This document shows positions 34,665 through 46,600 of a DNA stretch of 64,000 nucleotides, piece after piece. The stretch's first letter is position 1, and each line of letters begins with the position of its first letter. The translations under genes were made by a program, and so were the position numbers. The DNA is from Odiellus spinosus. Lineage: Eukaryota; Arthropoda; Arachnida; Opiliones; Phalangiidae. Location: assembly GCA_963920705.1 (NCBI GenBank), contig CAWUCO010000074.1, positions 1,612,001 through 1,676,000 on the forward strand. The letters are read 5' to 3'. The notes beneath the pieces are model-generated. The model was not told where the DNA came from, searched no databases, and saw nothing but the letters and a program-made list of their open reading frames with translations.

Positions 34665-37600
34665 TTGTTTCCGACCATAAACGAACAAATGAATTAATCG
34701 AAGATGTTTTTTGGTGTTCAAAAATTATTAACCTAAAAAATCAACCGGGTAATTTCTTGTTGTATAATTTTTTTATCTGGCCTATTAATTTCACTATATA
34801 ATTGGTAAACATAATTTAATTAGTACAGTTCTTTCCTAGCGACGTTTTATTGTAATTAGTAACGATGTCATTGGCATAATAAATATCTTACTTTTAACTC
34901 AGTGGTATTTTTTTGATCGAATAGTTAAGTGATGCAACATTTCTTGGTGCCGAAACCCGGGAAAACTTGAGTAAGCGAAATAGTTTGTGATCACCAAAGT
35001 CGCGTAGTTAAGTTAGTTGTCCAGAGCAGTACAACATTGCTACGCGAAGTCGGTTCAAGTTAAATGCCACTGGTAAACGGGATGGATAAATTGAAGAAGA
35101 TACGAGGAGCCCTACGTACCATGATAACCAAGACTATTAACAAGTTAAAAGAACTACTCGACGAGGAGGAATTTGACCAAGGAGAAGCCGAGCAACTTAT
35201 CGAGCAGCTTGATGACAAGAATAGGAGACTTAACGAGTTGGATGACCAAATTCTAAACCTAATAGAGGACGACGAAGACGAAATTACTGAGGAGACACAA
35301 GTCGTCGAGCAGTATGGTGAGGAGATAATTGGTATCAAGGGCAAGATACGAAGAAGACTTGCCGGTAAAGAAGAAGCGAACTCTGCTGTGTTAAGCGATC
35401 ACTACGCTCGAGATGGATCATTAAGAGAGCAAGGGGTACCAAGAGTTCAAGTAAAATTGCCCCGTCTGACGATTCAAACCTTTTCCGGAGAAGTGACACA
35501 ATGGCAGAGATTTTGGGGTCAATTCAAGACCACCATTCATGAGAACGAGACCCTGGCGAAGATCGACAAATTCAATTATCTGAGGTCCTATATGCAGGGA
35601 ATTGCCGCCAGCGCCATATCTGGTCTTACTATGACCTCTGAAAACTACGAGAAAGCTATTCAAATACTGAAGAACCGATTTGGTAGAAAAACGGTAGCCA
35701 TGCAGAGTCACATGCAAAAACTAACGCATCTACAATCCGTTAAGAGGTCCAGCGACGTTCAAGGACTTCGCCAGATGTATGACGTTTGTGACACCCAAAT
35801 AAAGAGCCTCGAGTCACTTGGAGTAAACATAACAACCTTCTGCAGTATGCTATACTCCATTCTTATGAGCGTGATACCATCCGATATACAGCTGGAGTAC
35901 ACGAAGAAGTTGAATAACGAGGATGATTGGGATGTATCCTCTCTACTTGAACACCTCCGGAGAGAAGTAGAAAGTCGAGAGAGAACGGTGGGCTGCAAGA
36001 CTGAAGAGACTTACCCTGAAAGACGTCCAGATAATCACATTGTAAGAAATCAGTCAACTTTGAATAATCAATTTGAGAAAAGATATCCTAGAAGACCAAC
36101 GACAGCAGCCGCCTTAAGTACCACAGTCTCCCAAGTTTGTATCTATTGTCAAAGCCCCAGTCATACGCCCGAAGCCTGCAAGTCAAGCTCCCTTGAAGAA
36201 AAGATGAGCGCTATCATGAAGCAAGAGAGATGCTTCAATTGTCTCGGTGCTGGTCACATGGCACGTCTCTGTAAATCTGGATCTAAATGCCACATCTGCG
36301 GCAAAAGACATCACACGTCAATTTGCAAGAATGAATCTTCAGAGGAGAAACGAGTACAAAATTAATCCGAACTTGGGATAATCAAAACCACAGCAATACA
36401 GATGACTGTTTTGCCCCCAGTTGCATCACACTACGAGCAAGTCTTCCTACAAACCATAATGGCTCGAATCGAGAATCAAGCTGATCATGCTCTAGTAAGA
36501 TGTCTTCTTGATAACGGGGCTCAACAGTCCTTCGTACGGGAAGACTTGTCAAGAAAATTGGATTTACCGGTCATTGCAGAAGATACAGTCATGATCAATT
36601 CTTTCGGTACGAAAGACGGAGTTTTACACAAGCAGCGAAGAGTTCAAATTACGTTAAGAAGCTTACTGAACCCTGGAAATTGTGACAAGTTCGAAGTCTT
36701 GGAAGTCCCGACTATTTGCGGCGCGCTTGTCAGCGTTCCGTGAACCAATATCAGACGCCAGTTGGAGGAACGAGGTATAGTTATCACCGATCAATTAGAA
36801 GTTAATGGCATGGCAGCACCCACCGAGTTGGGTGTACTTATTGGCGCAGATCATTACTGGTCCATGGTTCCGGGAGACATCGTGAGACTTGGAGGTTCGC
36901 TTGCTGCCGTCAAGAGTATCTTTGGCTGGTCCTTACAAGGCCCGGTTCCTGTATCGGTTAATGTCGCAGTCCGATCAACGACCATCATGTTATCAGCCGT
37001 TGAAGAACAAAACATATCCACCTGCTTACGCCAGCTCTGGGATTTAGAATCGCTTGGGATACAAAAAGAGGAACAGTTTTCCATGTCTGACTGCGAAATA
37101 ATTGAGAAGCACCGATCTACCATTCAAGTTAAGGAAGGTCGCTATCAAGTCCGGTTACCTTGGAAAAGCAGTCATCCAGTACTAAAAGACAACCTTCCGG
37201 TCGCTACCAGGAGAATGTACGGATTAATAAAACGTTTTCATCAAGATAACAATCTATACCAAAGATATAAAGATGTCATTACGGAGTACCAAGTCAAGGG
37301 AATAATAGAGCGAGTTCCAGAAAATGAAATAAATATGGAGGAAGGCCAAGCATTTTATATTCCACACTTCGCGGTCTTGCGAGAACAAAAAATGACTACC
37401 AAGATAAGAGTCGTACATGAAGCATCGTCAAATGAGAAAGGAGCGCCATCGTTAAACGACTGTCTCATGCCTGGTCCAAATTTAAACCCGGACTTACTAG
37501 TAATTTTGCTTCAGTTTAGGAGACATCGCATTGCATTGATGGCAGACGTCGAACAATCCTTTCTCCAAATATCACTAGACCCAGAAGATCGGAACTTCGT

Positions 37601-40600
37601 ACGATTCCTATGGATACAAAAACTACCGCAAACCAATGAGAAGCCCAAGTTTGTGCATCTTCGCATGACCAGAGTACTTTTTGGAGTAACCGCCAGTCCA
37701 TTCTTACTAACCGCCACTTTAAAATATCACTTTGAAAAATTTAAAGACGAGTTTCCTGAAGTTTGCGCGCTACTTTTAAAACAATTATACGTAGATGACT
37801 TTGTAAGCGGAGAAGAAACGGTAGCAGCTGCATATAAAATATACAAAGAGTCGACCTTCATCCTGAAAGCGGCTAAGATGAACTTGAGAAAATGGGTAAC
37901 AAATTCCACAGAGCTGTTGCAGATATGGAGCGCAGAAAACCCGCCACAAGAATCACTGACAGACCAAGATGGTCGAACAAGAACACTCAAGGTTTTGGGT
38001 ATATCGTGGAAACCCCAACACGACCTTTTTCACTTTGAGGTATCCGACCTACTGGAATTTCTATTGGTCAAGAAAGACACCAAAAGAGGGGTTCTCCAAG
38101 CCATATCCAGAATCTTCGACCCTATTGGACTACTATCACCAGTCCTCATAAGCGTCAAGTGCTTATTCCAAAAATTATGGATCCTTGAAATTGATTGGGA
38201 TGAGAAGCTACCCGATGACCTACAATCAGCATGGGACATATGGTGTCAAGATATCGCCATGATTCCCCGAATTGCAATCCCAAGGTGCTATTTTACACCC
38301 AATGAAGATCAGCCAGTCCATACAGAGATACACATGTTCTGCGACGCCAGTCAGAACGCATATGGCGCGGTGACATACTTACGTTACAAAACAGTTACAG
38401 GGGCTATCGGAGTGGTATGTAGCCATAAGCGCAGTTGCCAAAAGAGCCGTTTCCGTTTGCGCACTCCCATAAGAGCGGTTTCTCAAAAGCGCAGTTTTGC
38501 CAAAAGAGCAGTTTCCCAAAAGCGCGGTTGCCAAAAGAGCAGTTCTCATTTGCGCATTTCCAAAAGGGTTTTTTCATATAAACTCATTTTCTTATAATTG
38601 CGGGCTCAGTTTTTGGCCGTCTAATGCTAAAAATTTACAAAAAATATTTTAGGTAAGGTTAAATAGCATAGGTAAGGTTAGGTTAGATTACGGTAGTGTA
38701 GGTTAGGCTATTTAATCTGTCATTCGTATAAACTCATTATCTTATAATTGCGGGCTCAGTTTTTGGACGTCTAATGCTGAAAATTTACAAAAATATTTTA
38801 GGTAAGGTTAAATAGCATAGGTAAGGTTAGGTTAGATTACGGTAGTGTAGGTACTTAATCTGTCATTCGAGATTATGATTTTCGACATTATGTACCGAAC
38901 TCTTTTAAAAAGAGATTTAAAATTAACTTAAAAATTAACAATGAAAGATTTTGTCTTATGTTCAAGGTATTAGGGTCAAGTATACGAGTATTTCGTGGAC
39001 GTCTCTGGTTGAGAAATGATTTGGAGAACTGCGCTTTTGGGAAATGCGCTTTCGGGAAACTGCGCTACTGGCTATAAACCATAGGGAGTATCCATAATTA
39101 CGTCCAAGACACGAGTTGCACCATTAAAGAAGTTGACGCTCCCTCGGCTAGAGTTGATGGCGGCACTGATAGGCGCCAGGTTACTAAGATACAGTCTGAA
39201 AGTTTTTGAAGTAAAAATTACCGAGTATCATTGTTGGTCTGACTCAGAAATCGTCCTGTACTGGATCAGAGGACTCTCGAAGCAAGGGAAACCGTTTGTC
39301 GAAAACAGAATTAATGAAATTCAGTCTCTGACAGAACCGGTACGATGGGGCCATTGTGCAGGTCACGAAAACCCTGCGGATTTACCATCTCGAGGATACA
39401 GAGTAAAAAATCTAGTCGACCATGAAACCTGGTGGAAGGGACCAGCTTGGCTGTTAAAACAAAGAGAAACGTGGCCTAAAACAAGTTCAAAATACCAGAA
39501 GAGTCAGGAGCCGTTCTGGAAGAAAAGCGATCAAAAATCATACTTACCTGCGTGGTTGAGAACCATGAACCACTGCTTAACCTTGAGAAATACAAATCCG
39601 CCAGCCAAGTGTTCAGAATTACCGCTTGGATTTTACGTTTCATATATAACGCCAGAAATCGAACTCGAATGCAGGGTCCTTTGGGAGCCGAAGAGATCAA
39701 CGAAGCTAAACTCCAGTGGGTCAAGACCATTCAAACCGAGGTTTTCCCAGAAGAGAAACAGTCATTGGAAAACAACAGCCCACTGTTGTCGTCATCCAAG
39801 CTTATCCCGTACAGCCCGTTCCTTGACGGGGGTCTTATACGACTGGGTGGACGTTTACAGTTTTCAAATCTAACCTTTCACAACAAGCACCCTTACCTCC
39901 TACCAGGAAAGCATCGGCTTTCCGAATTACTGGTAATCGATAGCCACTGGAGAACGATGCATGGTGGCCTAAATAGTACCATCACGCAACTACGAGAAGA
40001 ATTCTGGATTCTACAAGGACGAAATCTAGTTAAAATGGTTCTGGGGCATTGCTATATATGCAGAAGTTACCAAGCGAAACCAGGCAATCAAGTTATAGCA
40101 CCGTTACCCGCCGATAGAGTGACAGAAGCACCACCTTTTGCAATTACCGGGGTGGATTTTGCGGGTCCACTCTATGTCAAAAGTGACAAGGCAAGCAAGG
40201 TCTACATCGCACTTTTCACTTGCGCAGTAACCCGGGCCCTCCACCTTGAGATCGTAACCGACCTCAGTGCAGAAAGATTTTTATTGGCTTTTCGTCGTTT
40301 CCTGTCAAGGCGGGGAGTTTGTCACACCATCTATTCCGATAACGCCAAGTCGTTTAAACGGTCTGAAAAAGACCTTAAAGCCCTCTTCAACACATTAAGA
40401 GCAGACCGAGTCAAAGACTATGCTGGATCAAGGGCCATCAAGTGGGTCTATATTGTGGAACGTGCTGCCTGGTGGGGCGGATTTTGGGAGTGGCTTGTCC
40501 GCTCCATTAAGACGTGTCTGAAACGAACTCTGGGCAAGACCTCTCTCAATTACGAAGAACTCTGTACCACCATTACCGAAGTCGAGGCTGTCCTAAACTC

Positions 40601-43600
40601 AAGACCCTTGACACATACATTCACTGAAGCCGGAGAACCTGAGCCTCTTACGCCATCGCACTTCTTGGTCGGCCAACGACTTTTGACCTTACCAGACAAA
40701 AATTTCAAAGCTAATCCTGAAAATTTGACTAACAAGCAGCTCACAAGACGGCTAAAACATCGTCAGATTCTTTTAAATCGATTTTGGTGCAGATGGCGAG
40801 TCAACTACCTAATGGAATTAAGATCTGCACATGCGAGTCCTGCTGTTAAGAATCCAGTCGAGTTCAAACAGGGAGACATCGTACTGGTTGGAGACCAAAA
40901 TCAACCGAGACAAGTTTGGCAAATGGGAAGAATTACGGAAACCTTTCCAGGAAGAGATGGCAAAGTCAGGTCATGTGCACTTCGTCTTCCCAGCGGTACC
41001 ATCCTTCGAAGAGCAATTCAAATGCTTTATAATATGGAAGTTAACCCAAAATGAACAAGTCATTGGCGGGGAGGATGTTTCCGACCATAAACGAACAAAT
41101 GAATTAATCGAAGATGTTTTTTGGTGTTCAAAAATTACTAACCTAAAAAATCAACCGGGTAATTTCTTGTTGTATAATTTTTTTATCTGGCCTATTAATT
41201 TCACTATATAATTGGTAAACATAATTTAATTAGTACAGTTCTTTCCTAGCGACGTTTTATTGTAATTAGTAACGATGTCATTGGCATAATAAATATCTTA
41301 CTTTTAACTCAGTGGTATTTTTTTGATCGAATAGTTAAGTGATGCAACATTTTTAAAATAAAAATTTTGTGCAAATTTTCCAAGTTTTTTTGTTTTCTCC
41401 GCCAACATCGGTAAATCACCCCTATATTTGTATGCTCAAAAGTTTACGAAAAGCATTTTTAAATTGGCGATAGACAAGTCTTATATTGTGCTGAGGGTTA
41501 ATATTTAAAGTTGATATTAGCTTAATGGGAATAGTGTTATGGAGGGATTCATCCTCTTTTTTGGGTGACCCCCGCTGCTGTCTAGAACACTGTCCATTCT
41601 GATTAATAGAAGTATTGTAAAAACATAATTTTTTTTGCGAAAATACAAGTTATACCAACCGAAATCTGTTGATCTGTAATGACGACCCTATACAAAAAAG
41701 TGCAAATGTAAATTTCAGCTGTTTCCATTGAAATGACATTGAATCGAAACGGGGGTACGGACACGAAATCCATAATTTAGAGAGGTTTAAAATAACACCA
41801 AACAACGTTTTTGTCTAAATTATTAAAACGCTTGGTTTTTGCTAAAAAAGTACAATCTAAAAGTATGGTTTTGGTTAAAGTAAAACGTGTTTATGGTTTA
41901 GTGTTTAGATTTTTTCAACAATTTGTTCCTTTAAAACAAGTTTTTAATTTACAAGTTTAAGTCTGCTCCCATCCCCCAAGGGCTTGAATTTGCCCAATAT
42001 TGACCGACCAATATTGACCGACCTGGGGCATGAAATGGACTTTAAATAAAACTTTAAGGCTCTAATAACCAATGCTTCTATGGCCGAATGGTTAGCGCGG
42101 TGGGCTACCAACCTCCCGATCCTTTTGGTGGCGGATTCGCGCCCCTCTCAGGACACAAAAAAATAAATTTCGTAAATAGAAATAAACAAATAACACATTA
42201 AGATGGCGCTCCGTTCGCAAAAAGAAAGATGGCGGTCAAAAGTTGGGGCCTGAAAAATACTTCAGATGGCGCTACGCTCGTTCGCAAAAAGAAAGATGGC
42301 GGCCAAAAGATGGTAATGAAAAAAAAAAAAATTTCGTAAATAGAAATAAACAAATAACACATTAAGATGGCGCTCCGTTCGCAAAAAGAAAGATGGCGGT
42401 CAAAAGTTGGAGCCTGAAAAATACTTCAGATGGCGCTACGCTCGTTCGCAAAAAGAAAGATGGCGGCCAAAAGATGGTAATGAAAAAGTACTGTCAATAC
42501 GGGGAAGGAGAGATACGGGGAGGGTACAAATAACACATTAAGATGGCGCTCCGTTCGCAAAAAGAAAGATGGCGGTCAAAAGTTGGGGCCTGAAAAATAC
42601 TTCAGATGGCGCTACGCTCGTTCGCAAAAAGAAAGATGGCGGCCAAAAGATGGTAATGAAAAAAAAAATTTCGTAAATAGAAATAAACAAATAACACATT
42701 AAGATGGCGCTCCGTTCACAAAAAGAAAGATGGCGGTCAAAAGTTGGGGCCTGAAAAATACTTCAGATGGCGCTACGCTCGTTCGCAAAAAGAAAGACGG
42801 CGGCCAAAAGATGGTAATGAAAAAGTACAGTCAATACGGGGAAGGAGAGATACGGGGAGGGTACAGGGCCCTCGAAGTGAGGCGTTATACGTAGCCAAAG
42901 CACTGTCAATACGGGGAAGGAGAGATATGGGGCCCTACCGAGCCAAAGAGGGGAAAGCAGGGGGGAAGCATGGGGTGTTCAATGCACTGGGATACCCAGG
43001 GGGGAAGCATGCATCTTCTCTCCGAAATGGTTTAATACCTGTTATGTTATCAGTGGTCTCAGAAGCCGATGAAACCCTCCCTTGAAGTCTACTACTGTAA
43101 TGTTCGATATAGCGCTCCTCTCTGTATGTGTAAAATTCCCAATATTACGAGATCGGAGGGGTCCTACTTCATACCCCCTGTCTACGCAAAATTGGAAATT
43201 CTCTCTCTCCACAAACGACGACGTTTTTTTGACGAACTCCAAGGCTGCTAGAGATATTCGCTCGACGAACTCCCGCTCCGAAAATATCTACCGTTAGGAG
43301 GCGTACGAATCGCGATTTTTGAAACTAACCCATACAGAGAGGGGTAGTAATAGACTTCAAAGGAGGGTTTCATCGGCTTCTGGTGGTCTACAAAATAACA
43401 ATCGTATAGACTGATAAAAATAACATTTCACCAAAAAAACTAATTATAAAAGGCGACGTCAATAAACCTAATCAAGCAGTCAGTAGCAGCTCTCCAATCT
43501 ATACACTAATGATTTTAGTAAGAACAGTAACGAGTGACCACATTGTATAGTTAATGTTATAATTAATAAGCAGTTTTAATCATCAACTGCGTACTTCCAA

Positions 43601-46600
43601 CAAAAATCACTACACATCAATACCCAAACGTGTCTGGTTTTTACACGCAGAATCAATAAAATTCACTTCATTTTCCTCTTAAATCTCTCTCTAAAGAGGG
43701 AATGATGATCAATAATAAGTCTTTTCTGATGATTCTCTACCCTTTAAAATGTCTAATTCATTAAATGTTAAGTTATGAATCATTTTTAACTTAGTTGGAT
43801 AGAAAGCTGTTACCCAAAAAATATTAATTGATAGATAATCAAATATGGTCAAATTTCATATCTACGAAAGCGTATGATAGTGCTCGAAATATTCTTACTT
43901 GAAGAGGTCTCCGAAGGTCAATTCACCCTTAGTTATAAGCACACTTCCATAGTACATCGCGATGCCGTATGCAATGTTCGGCATGCTCTGCGATATTCCG
44001 AAAGAAAGCCCACGTAGATACGATTTCTTACGGGAGCCCCTAATATGACGATAAAACTAGTAAAAGTATGTTCTTAATTTTTTAGAGTGTCTTTCAAAGT
44101 AAATACGAACTTGTGGGGTTTAATCAAAGCAGCAGAATAGTTTTTAAAAAATCTCCCTTCTAAATGTAAAGAAGTAAGCGTTCGGATATTTTCAATGCCT
44201 TCCACAGCAATCTAAACGAGAAAATGTAAAAATTAAGCAATTCAAGAGTGATTGAAACATAGCTAAAAAAAATATATATGTAATCTATAATTACGCGAAT
44301 ATTACGCGGAATATGCATCACGTACTGCAATATTACAGGGCTAGAGCATAATCCGATCGAAGTAAGCTAGGATTGCCTTGAGAGGGGCGGGCTCCAGTAG
44401 TCCGCGTCTCGGAGGCAATGTCTGACTGGTCTGGGTGAGCCCACAGGTCCCTCAACCACGGCGAGCATTGTGGAATATCCGCAATTAGTCGGTCCTTCCT
44501 GACCCCTACTCCCATCGAAACCCGTTGAAGGGGACAATTGCGTGGACTTACCTAGCTGTGTTGTCTCATAGCATTGATAAATCGCCTCCGCTCAAGGGCC
44601 CGAACGGGACCGCTAGCCGTGTACAGTTAAAAAGTATAAGAAAACTAGATCATTACACGATAGGCCGAGATTACGCAATCTTTAGAGGAAGTGAGCTACC
44701 CATTGAAAGATATTAATTCACCAATATAAAGGTTTTAGGTATTCATTAGCATTTCGATATTTTTTTTAAACAAATGACACTAAGATTGTCTCAATACGAA
44801 CATTTAATTTATTATGAAAATTAACTATATCTTAACTAGTGACAAATACTGTAGAGGTATATTTTTTATTAGCCTATTATCGTAAAATGTAGCCTGGATA
44901 AATCAAGGTTCTTTTAGGAAGGTTATGCCGACGATGACGACAACGGAAGTTCTTCACAACTTGACTGTAATCGGCCATTTTTCTCTAGCACCCATGACGT
45001 CTGTGAAAAGTCTACTCGAACGCCAAAACGGCCGCAAATGCAAACAGTTAACCCTGCACCATTAGCTCTCTAACAAATAAAAAAATAAAACGTGACGTCA
45101 TTGAAAGGCGCTTGTAGCGCCAAATTGAAGGAGAAGAGACATTAATTGTGACGTAAAGTAAACTGCGAAATTTGAATACTATTTTTTTTGAAATATTAAG
45201 AAACAAAATCACAGCCACAGTGAAATATTGTTGGTTTTAATTATGTTACTGTCAGTCGAAATACATTAAATACAATAAAATATGCCTTAACTGAATTAGT
45301 ATTTTCTTTATGAAAGTCACTCTTTAATATGACTGACTTTACAAAATTTGCGCTTCCTAATGGCGGTAATTCAATTTGGAATGGATTTACCGCAATTAGG
45401 AAATGCAATTTTTTTTAATGTTAGCAAGAATTCATTCAGGTTCCATAAGAATATGGGAGGGTCGCGATTCAATAACCATCCTCCCAAACTCTGTAGCAAA
45501 AGTTCGTCTGCTTCGAATCGATTTTTCAAGTAAATCGCTCCTGACATCTATTATTAACCTGCGCCACTAACGACCTTGACATAATATTTTGGGCAATAAA
45601 AATGGAGCCGACCGAAAAAAGATCTAAGCGTACAAATGTTGCGAAAATTGCAGACGAACTTTTGTTACACAGTTTGGGAGGATGGTACCAGAGGCTAAAG
45701 CTATGCTCCCATATTCTTATGGAACCTGAATGGATTCTTGATGTCAGTCATATTAAAGAGTGACTTTAATAAAGAAAATACTAATTCAGTTAAGGCATAT
45801 TTTTTTATATACAATGTATTTCGACTGACAGTAACGTAATTAAAACCAACAATATTTTATTAAATATTTGTTGTTTCTTTTCAGATAAAACATATACCCT
45901 ATTTCACTGTGGCTGTGACTTTGTTTTCTAATGTTTCAAAAAAACAGTATTCAAATTTCGCAGTTTACTTTACGTCACAATTAATATCTCTTTTCCACCA
46001 ATTTGGCGTTACAAGCGCTTTTCAATGACGTCACAATTAATGTCTCTTCTCCTTCAATTTGGGGCTACAAGCGCTTTTCAATGACGTCACGTTTTATTTT
46101 TTTATTGTTTGAGGGCTATTGGTGCAGGGTTAACTGTTTGCATTTGCGGCCGTTTTGGCGTTCGAGTAGACTTTTCACTGACGTCATGGGTGCTAGAGAA
46201 AATGGCCGATTACAGTCAAGTTGTGAGGAACTTCCGTTGTCGTCATCGTAGGCATAACCTTCCTAAAAAGAACCTTGGGATAAATAAGGGCAAGATCCTG
46301 TTCCTCTAAGGCGCTGGTAACGTTTTCTATGACTACCTCTACTATGCATAAGGGCATTCATGCCATTCCTATAACAATCTACCAGTCTCGAGAAACAGCT
46401 GTTGTAAGGCTCATTTCCTCAACCGTGGATGGGGAAAATGAACCCACAATGACGTCGGCTTACTTGCCATATGATGCGGTTGACTACCCTCCATCGCAGG
46501 AGGTTGCCAAATTGGTCAACCACTGTGAGAGCCTAGCAAAGATATTGGTAGTCTTCGCAAGCTTACTCGTGGTCTCTTTAACAGGGCTAATAGAACTGGC

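Larger units (their letters stand above)
34666..41349 (+). mobile_element. BEL/Pao LTR retrotransposon, nearly whole, young
   Basis: Two 274-bp LTRs (34666-34939 and 41076-41349; TG...CA ends) differ at about one base by eye, and TTTTT flanks both sides (34661-34665 and 41350-41354), so insertion was recent. Parts in order: a primer-binding region just inside the 5' LTR (TGGTGCCGAAACCCGGG), a gag region with CCHC zinc knuckles, then protease, reverse transcriptase, RNase H and integrase of BEL/Pao type, and a purine-rich tract before the 3' LTR. No envelope-like region was seen. It is broken by a few small lesions and by one inserted element of about 660 bp at 38418-39075, so this copy is a fossil. 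It sits in an ABC intron in the opposite orientation to the gene. Confidence 0.96.

Noticed and set aside
35060-35344. Ser-rich open frame antisense to gag
   Set aside because: It is the complement of the Glu/Asp-rich gag coding sequence, a common shadow.
42185-42840. CRISPR-like array
   Set aside because: Units are eukaryotic higher-order tandem repeats without unique spacers, and the genome is clearly animal.
44340-44700. rRNA or small-RNA gene in the GC-richer patch
   Set aside because: No conserved rRNA, snRNA or tRNA motif could be matched on either strand.
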